From an uncultured Elusimicrobium sp. (GTDB taxonomy: Bacteria; Elusimicrobiota; Elusimicrobia; Elusimicrobiales; Elusimicrobiaceae), in contig CAMGSK010000043.1 of the NCBI GenBank assembly GCA_946061795.1, positions 1 through 10,310 on the forward strand: DNA of 10,310 nucleotides. Direction: 5' to 3'. A model generated the notes under the pieces. It was not told where the DNA came from, ran no database searches, and was given only the letters and a program-made list of their open reading frames with translations. Position numbers and translations under genes: made by a program. Every line of letters begins with the position of its first letter. Positions within the stretch are counted from its first letter, which is position 1. This document shows, piece after piece, positions 1-5,766 of the stretch.

Positions 1-534
1 AAAGAAATATTCCTGACCAAAGGAATCGGCCGGCACAAAGAAAAACTGGCCAGCTTCGAAGAAGCTCTGCGCGACGCGAAAATCGCCCCGTTTAACATTG
101 TGCCCGTGTCCAGCATTTTTCCCCCGGGATGCAAAACCATTCCCGTGTCCAAAGGCGTGAAACAATTGCGCCCCGGCCAAATCTTGCATTGCGTCATCAG
201 CCGCAACACCAGCAACGAATACCGCCGCTTGATTTCCGCTTCCGTCGGCTTGGCCATCCCCAAAGACGGAGCCAAAACCCACGGATATATCTCCGAGCAC
301 CACAGCTTCGGAGAAACGGACAAACAAGCCGGAGACTACGCCGAAGATTTGGCGGCGCTGATGCTCTCCACCACGCTGGGTATTGAATTTGACAACAACA
401 CCAGCTGGGACCAAAAAGAAGAAATCTGGAAAATGAGCGGCAAGATCGTCCGCACGACCAACATTACCCAATCCGCCATCTGCGTGGAAGGAATGTGGAC
501 CACGGTCATCGCCGCCGCCGTATTCGTGAAATAA
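1..534 (+). CDS. Pyruvoyl-dependent arginine decarboxylase (5' truncated by window edge)
   Basis: Decarboxylates L-arginine to agmatine in the cytoplasm using a self-generated pyruvoyl group instead of PLP. The frame is open from base 1 and gives 177 residues up to the TAA at 532-534; the start lies outside the window, with perhaps 10-20 residues missing by comparison with the usual 160-190 aa. The fragment begins KEIFLTKGIGRHKEKL, a typical N-terminal region of the family. The processing site is the Ser-Ser pair in PVSSIFPPGC (fragment residues 37-38; codons at 109-114): in this family the chain cleaves between these residues and the second Ser becomes the pyruvoyl group, so the enzyme should mature into a short beta and a longer alpha chain. 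The later GYISEHHSFGET block is also family-like. The GTG at 100 is internal and would remove most of the beta chain, so it is not the start. Agmatinase follows 18 nt downstream, which fits one pathway and one operon. Confidence 0.93.
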   Translation, partial: KEIFLTKGIGRHKEKLASFEEALRDAKIAPFNIVPVSSIFPPGCKTIPVSKGVKQLRPGQILHCVISRNTSNEYRRLISASVGLAIPKDGAKTHGYISEHHSFGETDKQAGDYAEDLAALMLSTTLGIEFDNNTSWDQKEEIWKMSGKIVRTTNITQSAICVEGMWTTVIAAAVFVK

Positions 535-552
535 CAACGATCAGGACCTGTT

Positions 553-1440
553 GTGAGCGACAACGTACAAACCGATAAGTTTATTGGGCTAGAGAGCAAA
601 AACAGCTCTCTAGCCCGTTGTAAATTCGCCGTCGTGCCCGTCCCGTTTGAAAAAACGGTTTGCTACGGACACGGCACGGCCAAAGGCCCCGCCGCCGTGA
701 TAGAAGCCTCCACCCAAATTGAGCTTTGGGACGAAGAAACCAAAACCGAAACCTGGGAAGAGGGAATCGTCACCCTGCCCGCCGTCAATTGCGCCGGCTC
801 CACCAACAAAGTTTTTAAAGAAATAGACAAAACCGTACGCGAAATGATGAAACACAAACAGTGCGTACCGTTTTATATCGGGGGAGAACACACCGTCACG
901 CAAGCTTTGGCGCAACCGTATATTGAGGCATACAAAAACCTCAGCATTTTGCATTTTGACGCGCACGCCGACTTGCGCGAAACCTTTGAAGGCACGCCCA
1001 AAAGCCACGCCTGCGCGCTTTACCCGGCTTCCCGCCAGGTGCCCGTAGTGCAGGTGGGCATCCGCAGCGTAGCCAGCGAAGAGAAGCAATACTGCAACGC
1101 CGGCAAAGTGACCACGTTTTTAATGCATGAAAACCGCGACGTCAACAAACTCATTCCGCAAGTGCTTGAAAAACTGACGGACACGGTGTACATCACCATT
1201 GACGTGGACGGATTTGATCCTTCCGTCATACCGGCCACCGGCACGCCGCAGCCCGGCGGATTTATGTGGTATGAAGCGTTGGACTTATTCCGCGCCGTCA
1301 TTGAAAAAAAGAACATTGTGGCCATAGACGTGGTGGAAGCCTGCCAGCGCAAGGCCGACCCCATTACGGAGTTTAACACGGCCAAACTCATTTATCGTCT
1401 GATGGGTTATCTGACGGTAAAAGGGGACAAGAAGAAATAA
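553..1440 (+). CDS. speB: Agmatinase (ureohydrolase family)
   Basis: Hydrolyses agmatine to putrescine and urea with a two-manganese centre, completing the arginine to putrescine route begun by the gene just upstream. The 295-aa product has the full set of metal ligands of the arginase/agmatinase fold: H113 in GGEH, D136, H138 and D140 in FDAHADLR, and D217 and D219 in DVDGFDP, with E262 in the conserved C-terminal block. SHAC at 151-154 is the agmatinase-type substrate loop. Length is normal. The GTG start at 553 is chosen because AGGA (543-546) lies 6 nt upstream and because the N-terminal KFIGLE...CKFAVVPVPFEKT is family-like, so the segment is truly coding. Oddity: codons 12-22 contain a perfect 12-bp inverted repeat (586-616), and the only two CTA leucine codons of the gene lie in its two arms. 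A strong terminator follows. Assignment as agmatinase rather than another ureohydrolase rests on motif style and context. Confidence 0.93.
   Translation: MSDNVQTDKFIGLESKNSSLARCKFAVVPVPFEKTVCYGHGTAKGPAAVIEASTQIELWDEETKTETWEEGIVTLPAVNCAGSTNKVFKEIDKTVREMMKHKQCVPFYIGGEHTVTQALAQPYIEAYKNLSILHFDAHADLRETFEGTPKSHACALYPASRQVPVVQVGIRSVASEEKQYCNAGKVTTFLMHENRDVNKLIPQVLEKLTDTVYITIDVDGFDPSVIPATGTPQPGGFMWYEALDLFRAVIEKKNIVAIDVVEACQRKADPITEFNTAKLIYRLMGYLTVKGDKKK
586..616 (+). repeat. Perfect 12-bp inverted repeat inside speB coding sequence
   Basis: GGGCTAGAGAGC (586-597) is exactly reverse-complemented by GCTCTCTAGCCC (605-616) across a 7-nt loop, AAAAACA. It starts 33 nt after the GTG start codon and would form a stable hairpin in the mRNA. 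No T-tract follows, so it is not an ordinary intrinsic terminator. A role in translation or mRNA stability is possible but unproven. Confidence 0.85.
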
Positions 1441-1456
1441 AAGTTTGTTATAAGAA

Positions 1457-1484
1457 ACCCCCCGCTCAGTGAGCGGGGGTTTTA
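1457..1484. terminator. Bidirectional intrinsic terminator between speB and the beta-barrel gene
   Basis: CCCCCGCTCA (1459-1468) pairs with TGAGCGGGGG (1470-1479); the innermost pairs must open to give a short loop. TTTT follows on the plus strand, and AAA before the stem gives a short T-run on the minus strand. It ends the speB transcript 18 nt after its stop and can also serve the convergent gene ending at 1519. Confidence 0.85.
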
Positions 1485-1512
1485 TATTTGCGAAGTTTTA
1501 AGAAACCAGGCT

Positions 1513-1534
1513 CAGATTTTAGAAGTAAAATCTG
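1513..1534 (-). repeat. Inverted repeat over the stop codon of the beta-barrel gene
   Basis: CAGATTTTA (1513-1521) and TAAAATCTG (1526-1534) are perfect complements with a 4-nt loop. In the minus-strand mRNA the hairpin covers the last codons (Phe-Tyr-Phe) and includes the TAA stop. It has no T-tract of its own. It might act as a 3' stabiliser or may be incidental to the FYF-stop coding sequence. Confidence 0.6.
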
Positions 1535-2133
1535 CCCGTCAGCGCACCGCTGAAACCGGAACGGTCAGAGATCACCTCTCCGTTCTTTTTGAGTTTGGCG
1601 GAAAAATTATATTTCGCTTCCACGCCCAAGGCAAACAGTTCCGTGAACCGATATTCCGCTCCGGCCAACAAATGAGGGAAAACTTTCCCCTTGGAAGCGT
1701 CTTCCACCCCAAAGTCTATTTTCGTGCGGATGTAAGACAAACCCGCACCGGCAAACCAGCTCCAATTTTTCAGGCCGTTATCTCTTTTGTAATATACGCT
1801 TAAAGGGATCTCATAGGTTTCTTCCGTAGCTTTGAAATAATCGCTGGCATCCCACATTTTCAACTCGTTTTCTCCGTAAGCAACATATCCGAGTTTCAAA
1901 CCTAATTTATTTGCATCGCCCAAGTCTTTTTCATACAAGACTTCTACGCCAAACAGTCCTTCGTTTTCATCAAGAGATCTGTTGAATCCTGCGGCTTCAT
2001 CGTATGATTCTTTCATGCCTTTGGGGTCATTTTCTCCAACGCCTAATTTCAGGCCCAAGCCCCAATTGTCAGCGGCAAACATCGCAGGGGCCAGGAACAA
2101 AACAGCAAACAACATGGCTACTTGTTTTTTCAT
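1519..2133 (-). CDS. Predicted outer-membrane beta-barrel protein
   Basis: The 204-aa product starts with a signal peptide (MKKQVAMLFAVLFLAPAMFA, cleavage expected before ADN). It continues with alternating hydrophobic and polar strands rich in Gly and aromatics (WGLGLKLGVG, LGLKLGYVAYG, WSWFAGAGLSYI, HLLAGAEYRF, LGVEAKYNF) and ends in Phe (TGRFYF), the usual signature of a BAM-assembled barrel. The size suggests about 8 strands, OmpA/OmpX-like, with no peptidoglycan-binding domain. The ATG at 2133 is chosen over an upstream in-frame start at 2187 because AAGGAG (2146-2141) sits 7 nt before it and the signal peptide begins there; the upstream start would also place its codons inside the leader hairpin. 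The leader holds a terminator-like hairpin (2167-2195), so expression may be attenuated. Function beyond being a barrel is unknown; it is not obviously similar to the other barrel at 7150-7809. Confidence 0.85.
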   Translation of the reverse strand: MKKQVAMLFAVLFLAPAMFAADNWGLGLKLGVGENDPKGMKESYDEAAGFNRSLDENEGLFGVEVLYEKDLGDANKLGLKLGYVAYGENELKMWDASDYFKATEETYEIPLSVYYKRDNGLKNWSWFAGAGLSYIRTKIDFGVEDASKGKVFPHLLAGAEYRFTELFALGVEAKYNFSAKLKKNGEVISDRSGFSGALTGRFYF

Positions 2134-2166
2134 GTATTTTCTCCTTGAGGGTTTTCCAATCACAAC

Positions 2167-2214
2167 AAAAAACCGCCCTTCCAACAAGCGGTTTTAACAA
2201 AAACAAGCGGAAGG
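2167..2214 (-). promoter_or_regulatory. Attenuator-like structured leader of the beta-barrel gene
   Basis: On the minus strand AAAACCGC (2195-2188) pairs with GCGGTTTT (2176-2169) around an 11-nt loop and runs into six Ts (2172-2167), the form of an intrinsic terminator, 34 nt before the ATG. The loop contains GGAAGG (2182-2177), complementary to CCTTCC (2214-2209) just upstream, and CCGCTTGTT occurs twice (from 2210 and from 2191), so GCGG has two possible partners. The structure could be a regulated attenuator or pseudoknot. Alternatively it is a late terminator for the pilin transcript, whose stop lies about 150 nt upstream. Confidence 0.5.
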
Positions 2215-2259
2215 CCTTTTATAACCCTTACGCCGGATTTTTCCTTGTTGTATGACAGA

Positions 2260-2288
2260 ATGGTATCAAAACAAAAAACATAATGCAA
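2260..2288 (-). promoter_or_regulatory. Candidate promoter of the beta-barrel gene
   Basis: TTGCAT (2288-2283) and TACCAT (2265-2260) are separated by 17 nt on the minus strand. The block GGCTTGCATT ... GATA is nearly the same as that before the pilin gene (2943-2917). Transcription would begin near 2253, giving a leader of about 120 nt that includes the hairpin at 2167-2195. The -10 match is only 4/6. A TATAAA at 2223-2218 is an alternative -10 without a clear -35. Confidence 0.4.
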
Positions 2289-2298
2289 GCCCTTTGTT

Positions 2299-2338
2299 CC
2301 CGCCCTGCCGATACAACACAAGTCTCTGTCTGGGCGGG
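2299..2338 (-). terminator. GC-rich hairpin after the pilin stop codon, possible weak terminator
   Basis: CCCGCCC (2299-2305) and GGGCGGG (2332-2338) pair across a 26-nt loop, 7 nt downstream of the pilin TAA on the minus strand. It is not followed by a T-run, so it is a poor intrinsic terminator. It may protect the 3' end of the pilin mRNA. Confidence 0.35.
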
Positions 2339-2345
2339 GTCTATA

Positions 2346-2906
2346 TTACAAATAATATCTCCAAGAATGGGATTCATCTTTTTTCCCGCCTAAAGAACGG
2401 CAAAGCTTTTCGCCGAAAGAGCTGACTTTGGCACCGGAATCCAGATAGGGGCGGCAGCTGGGCCCTTTCCCCATGGTATCCGTATGGACATGGTACGGAA
2501 GGGCATATATGGCGCAAACGTCTCCGTTGACAGGGCAATGCTTCACATAAGCCTGAATACCGCCGTGGGTCGTCTCTAAAAACAAACGCGCATCTGGGCA
2601 GTCCAGTATATTATGCCCCAATCCGTTAGTCGGGGAATATGTACAGGAAGAAGGATATGCAACATCCAAGTCGGATAAATCGCGGGAATAATGTCCGTTT
2701 GCCATATAGTACACCTCTTGCGCCCGCGCCAAGTTATCTACAAAAGGCCGTATTTTGACAAAATGAGACTTATATACCGCCAGCTGATACTGCGGCACAG
2801 CAACGGCCGCCAAAATGCCGATGATTAACACCACCACCAACAGCTCTATAAGCGTAAATGCGGCGTTTTTACCGCCGGAGAAGGATTTTTGATAAATTTT
2901 GTTCAT
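2346..2906 (-). CDS. Type IV pilin-like protein (prepilin)
   Basis: A major or minor pilin subunit that would be processed by a prepilin peptidase at the inner membrane and assembled into a pilus or pseudopilus. The 186-aa product has a 16-residue basic leader (MNKIYQKSFSGGKNAA), then FTLIELLVVVLIIGILAA, with Glu at mature position 5 (E21) and the long hydrophobic alpha-1 helix, then a globular C-terminal domain. Odd points: position -1 is Ala (A16) rather than the usual Gly, and the globular part has six Cys (88, 103, 124, 131, 151, 169), enough for three disulfides. The ATG at 2906 is preferred; the upstream TTG at 2912 would add two residues and neither has a Shine-Dalgarno. The start lies in the loop of a 16-bp inverted repeat, and a -10-like box is 6 nt upstream, suggesting a leaderless transcript. 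No pilus assembly genes are in the window, so this is a stand-alone pilin gene. Confidence 0.9.
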   Translation of the reverse strand: MNKIYQKSFSGGKNAAFTLIELLVVVLIIGILAAVAVPQYQLAVYKSHFVKIRPFVDNLARAQEVYYMANGHYSRDLSDLDVAYPSSCTYSPTNGLGHNILDCPDARLFLETTHGGIQAYVKHCPVNGDVCAIYALPYHVHTDTMGKGPSCRPYLDSGAKVSSFGEKLCRSLGGKKDESHSWRYYL

Positions 2907-2925
2907 ATGCAAAATTTATCAAAAA
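2886..2925. repeat. Perfect 16-bp inverted repeat centred on the pilin start codon
   Basis: TTTTTGATAAATTTTG (2886-2901) is the exact reverse complement of CAAAATTTATCAAAAA (2910-2925), with an 8-nt spacer TTCATATG (2902-2909) that contains the pilin ATG (2906-2904, minus). One arm is pilin codons 2-7; the other covers the -10-like box and part of the T-tract. It could be an operator, or an RNA hairpin formed only in transcripts that start upstream. Confidence 0.9.
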
Positions 2926-2940
2926 AAAAAAACAATGCAA
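2913..2940 (-). promoter_or_regulatory. Candidate pilin promoter with a 12-T homopolymer as spacer
   Basis: On the minus strand TTGCAT (2940-2935) is followed after 16 nt by TAAATT (2918-2913). Twelve Ts (2932-2921) fill most of the spacer. Six nt separate the -10-like box from the ATG at 2906, so transcription would start on or next to the A of the start codon. Both boxes are imperfect (about 4/6 each), so this is a candidate only. Confidence 0.45.
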
Positions 2941-2969
2941 GCCGTTTCTGCCCGGTGCGGCGCACAAAC

Positions 2970-2999
2970 AAAATTCCCCCCGCTCCAAAAAGCGGGGGG
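2970..2999 (-). terminator. Intrinsic terminator of the serS/TPR operon
   Basis: CCCCCCGCT (2976-2984) and AGCGGGGGG (2991-2999) form a perfect 9-bp stem with a 6-nt loop. On the minus strand it is followed by AATTTTGTTTG. It lies 27 nt after the TPR gene stop codon and separates that operon from the pilin promoter. Confidence 0.85.
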
Positions 3000-3026
3000 A
3001 CGTTTCCAAAGAAAAAATTCCTTTCC

Positions 3027-4214
3027 TTACAGCGGAGGGAGCGGCCCGACGTCCGTACCCGTTGCGGCCTTCCACGGAGTTTTCAGTCCTTCTTTTGCCG
3101 CGGCGTCAAAACCCCATTTATCCTTAAAGGAAAGCACTTTTTTATATTGGGAAACGGCGTGGGCGCGCAGACCCAAAGCGTCATACACTTGTCCCAGGCG
3201 GTACTCGTTCCACACGCCCCAGCGGCTGGGCTGCTGCGCCTGAAGCGCCTGCCGCCCCTCCTCAAATGCGGTGCGGGCCTTTTCCCACTCGCCCAACGCC
3301 ATATAAGAAGTCCCCAGCGCCGTATAAGCGCGGGAAATATAAATGTCTTTATAAAAAGGGTCTTTGCCTATTAAGCTCAAAAATTCGCGCCCGCCGGACA
3401 GCACCTGCTCATAATCGCCCGTTTCAAACAAACAAATCAGCTCCACATAATGCATGAGCGGGTTGTCCGGGAATTTGGCGCGCAGCTGGCGAATATATTC
3501 CAGAGATTTTTCCGGAGCATAATATTTGCTCCCGCGCGTATTTTGTACTTCAATCAAAATCAATTTGGCGCTGTCGGACGTAAAAGAAGCTTTTTCCCGT
3601 GCGGCGTGCAATTGTTCCACGCCTTTGTCGGGGTCTCCTTTAATGGCCACGATTTTAGCCAAAATTTTGACCACGCTGGGCAGCGTCCCGGCAAAATAAT
3701 TATAAATGCCCAATCCAAAATACGCGTCGTAATACGTAGGGTCGAGTTCTAAGGATTTTTCCAAATTAGCGATGGCTTTGCGGCCGGAAAAATAAGCCGT
3801 TATCCAGCTGCGGTTGCGCATGGTAAACATGGCGCGCAATCCGTACAGCGCCCCCACGCCCATAAACGCGTTGGGGTCGTCGGGATGTTTTTTAATCCAA
3901 CGCTTAATGCCGGATATGGACGAATCCAGCGTTTTCTCAAACGCTTTGCGCTGGACGTCGTCGCTGAGTTCATACTCGTACTCATAACGGCTCCACGCAA
4001 TCATCGCGTTTCCAAAATGGGCGAACGGATGGTCCGGGTATGCGGCGAACATTTTTTCAATGTTTTCCTGCGCCGTGTCAAAATCCAAACTGTACACGCC
4101 GTTAATGCCCACCGTGGCGTATTGCATGGCGTCGTCCGGCAGGCGGATTTCGGCGCATGCGGGCGCCGCCGCGCAACATAAACACGCGGCTAACAAAGCC
4201 AAAAGTTTTCTCAT
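3027..4214 (-). CDS. Exported tetratricopeptide-repeat protein of unknown function
   Basis: The 395-aa product has an N-terminal signal peptide (MRKLLALLAACLCCAAAPACA, likely cleaved before EIRLP) and then mostly helical repeat sequence. Recognisable TPR-type helix pairs lie at about residues 40-75, 143-175, 292-325 and 335-365 (for example ANLEKSLELDPTYYDAYFGLG and YTALGTSYMALGEWEKARTAFEEG). The block DAYFGLGIYNYFAGTLP (163-179) resembles a motif I associate with periplasmic TPR proteins of several diderm phyla. LAAC at 8-11 fits a lipobox, but the hydrophobic stretch before it is very short, so a soluble periplasmic protein is more likely. Its ATG overlaps the serS stop (TAATG, 4216-4212) with AGAGG at 4229-4225, 10 nt upstream, implying translational coupling. 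It is the last gene of the operon. The role is probably envelope scaffolding; no enzyme motif is seen. Confidence 0.85.
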   Translation of the reverse strand: MRKLLALLAACLCCAAAPACAEIRLPDDAMQYATVGINGVYSLDFDTAQENIEKMFAAYPDHPFAHFGNAMIAWSRYEYEYELSDDVQRKAFEKTLDSSISGIKRWIKKHPDDPNAFMGVGALYGLRAMFTMRNRSWITAYFSGRKAIANLEKSLELDPTYYDAYFGLGIYNYFAGTLPSVVKILAKIVAIKGDPDKGVEQLHAAREKASFTSDSAKLILIEVQNTRGSKYYAPEKSLEYIRQLRAKFPDNPLMHYVELICLFETGDYEQVLSGGREFLSLIGKDPFYKDIYISRAYTALGTSYMALGEWEKARTAFEEGRQALQAQQPSRWGVWNEYRLGQVYDALGLRAHAVSQYKKVLSFKDKWGFDAAAKEGLKTPWKAATGTDVGPLPPL

Positions 4215-5503
4215 TATTTTTTGGCCTCTATCTTATCTTTGCCGAAATACGGGCGCAAAGCCGGAGGAATGACGACGGAACCGTCCGCCTGTTGGAAATT
4301 TTCCAAAATGGCGGCAAAGGTGCGCCCCACGGCCAAACCGCTGCCGTTTAAGGTGTGCACATATTCCAGTTTGCCCTGTGCGTTTTTATAACGCAGCCCC
4401 ATACGGCGGGCCTGGAAATCCAGGCAGTTGGAACAGGAAGAAATTTCGCGGAAACGGTTCTCGCTGGGCATCCACACTTCAATGTCATACGTTTTGGCGG
4501 AAGAAAACCCGATGTCGCCGGAGCAAAGCTCCACCACGTGGTAGGGCAGACCCAGTTCTTTGAGCACGTCCTGCGCGTCGGACACCATGATTTCCAACAT
4601 TTTGTAGGATTCTTCCGGTTTGGAAATCATCACCAGTTCCACTTTGTTAAATTGGTGGTTGCGAATCAATCCGCGCGTATCCTTGCCGTAAGTGCCGGAC
4701 TCTTTGCGGAAGCACGGCGTCCACGCCGTCAGCTTGATGGGCAGTTCCGCTTCGGCGATGGTGCGGGCGCGGTTGAGATTGGTCAGCGGAATTTCGGCGG
4801 TGGAAATCAAAAATTGTTTCGGCTCTCCGGTCAGTTCGTACATATCCTCGCGGAATTTGGGCAGCTGGCCCGTGCCGTACAAAATTTCTTCATTGACGAT
4901 GACGGGCGGCAGGATTTCCGTATAGCCTTTGCGCGCGTGCAAGTCCAGCATAAAAGAAATAATCGCGCGTTCCAAACGGGCTCCGTCTCCTTTGTACAAC
5001 GCAAAACGGCTGCCGGAAAGCGTCGCGGCGGCGGCAAAATCCAAAATACCCAGGTTCTCGCCCACCGCCTGATGATCCAGCGGCGTAAAATCAAACTTCG
5101 GCAATTCGGTCGCGCAGGCGATATACTCCGGGTTGTCCGCGTCGGACGTGCCCACGGGGATGTTTTCGTTGGGGATATTGGGAATGCTTAAAAGCAAATC
5201 GTCAATTTGTTTTTTGAGCGGGTCCAAAGCGGCTTCTTTTTGCGCCATTTCTTCTTTTAACGCAGACACTTCGGCCATGGCGGCTTTGGCGGCCTCGTCT
5301 CCCTGTTCTTTTTTAATCTGGCCGATTTGTTTGGACAGGCTGTTGCGCTTGGCGCGCAGCTCTTCCACGGAGGCGAGCGCTTTTTTATACGAATCGTAAA
5401 CGGACAGCACTTCGTCTATTTGCGCGGCCAACGCGCTTTTGCGCAAAGACAGGCGGCGTTTGGTTTCTTCGGGATTGGCAATAATTTGTTTAATATCAAG
5501 CAT
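4214..5503 (-). CDS. serS: Seryl-tRNA synthetase
   Basis: Charges tRNA-Ser (and tRNA-Sec where present) with serine in the cytoplasm; class II aminoacyl-tRNA synthetase. The 429-aa length is normal. Residues about 1-105 are the two-helix coiled-coil arm that contacts the tRNA long variable arm. The catalytic domain has the TAE substrate motif (235-237, in STAEIPL), motif 2 (FRKESGTYGKDTRGLIRNHQ, 265-284) and motif 3 (NGSGLAVGRTFAAILEN, 386-402). All expected key residues are present and nothing is truncated. The ATG at 5503 has GAGG at 5515-5512, 8 nt upstream, inside the last codons of the preceding small membrane-protein gene, whose stop is only 5 nt before the start; the 3' end overlaps the TPR gene. 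It is thus translated inside a four-gene operon with envelope proteins. No T-box leader is visible directly upstream. Confidence 0.98.
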   Translation of the reverse strand: MLDIKQIIANPEETKRRLSLRKSALAAQIDEVLSVYDSYKKALASVEELRAKRNSLSKQIGQIKKEQGDEAAKAAMAEVSALKEEMAQKEAALDPLKKQIDDLLLSIPNIPNENIPVGTSDADNPEYIACATELPKFDFTPLDHQAVGENLGILDFAAAATLSGSRFALYKGDGARLERAIISFMLDLHARKGYTEILPPVIVNEEILYGTGQLPKFREDMYELTGEPKQFLISTAEIPLTNLNRARTIAEAELPIKLTAWTPCFRKESGTYGKDTRGLIRNHQFNKVELVMISKPEESYKMLEIMVSDAQDVLKELGLPYHVVELCSGDIGFSSAKTYDIEVWMPSENRFREISSCSNCLDFQARRMGLRYKNAQGKLEYVHTLNGSGLAVGRTFAAILENFQQADGSVVIPPALRPYFGKDKIEAKK

Positions 5504-5508
5504 GAAAT

Positions 5509-5766
5509 TTACCTCGTTTCTTCTTCGTCTAAAGTTATCATATAGGGCTGCGGGAAAAAACGCCGGTACGGTTTAATGGTATTCGTGGCGTATTCCAACG
5601 CATAAACGCCCAACAAACGCGTGCTGACCGGGGCCACCGCGCTCTGGCTGACAATCAGCGCCGCACCCAACACCAGCAGCGCCGCAGTCAGCGTTTTAAG
5701 CATAAAAAAGAAGCCGCTCAACGCCAGAGAAGAAAGCATTTTTTGCTGTTCGGTGACGGGGCGCAT
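5509..5766 (-). CDS. Small predicted inner-membrane protein
   Basis: An 85-aa protein that I do not recognise. Residues about 12-22 (SSLALSGFFFM) and 24-45 (KTLTAALLVLGAALIVSQSAVA) are hydrophobic, giving one long or two short membrane segments; the C-terminus is polar and ends EEETR. The start is supported by AGAGGA (5776-5771) and by the TAATG overlap with the stop of the CsgG-like lipoprotein gene (5768-5764), so the two are probably translationally coupled. Its own stop is 5 nt before serS, whose SD lies in its last codons. This tight packing on both sides argues that it is a real gene rather than a chance frame. It may work with the lipoprotein in the envelope; that is inference from position only. 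Confidence 0.7.
   Translation of the reverse strand: MRPVTEQQKMLSSLALSGFFFMLKTLTAALLVLGAALIVSQSAVAPVSTRLLGVYALEYATNTIKPYRRFFPQPYMITLDEEETR

Noticed and set aside
586..616. Terminator between the decarboxylase and a later speB start
   Set aside because: No T-run follows, and the protein sequence encoded before and through the stem matches the agmatinase N-terminus.
2930..2975. Sigma-54 promoter (GG-N10-GC) before the pilin gene, as in some other pilA genes
   Set aside because: TTGCA resembles a -12 element, but no GG lies at the required distance; the nearest GG pairs are out of register by about 2 nt.
4182..4214. Lipoprotein signal (LAAC) in the TPR protein
   Set aside because: The Cys would be at residue 11 after a very short hydrophobic stretch; a normal signal peptidase I site ACA-E at residues 19-22 is better.
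4355..5191. 278-aa open frame on the plus strand opposite serS
   Set aside because: Antisense shadow of a clearly identified serS; the product is compositionally odd (Gly/Phe/His/Arg-rich), without SD or recognisable motifs.
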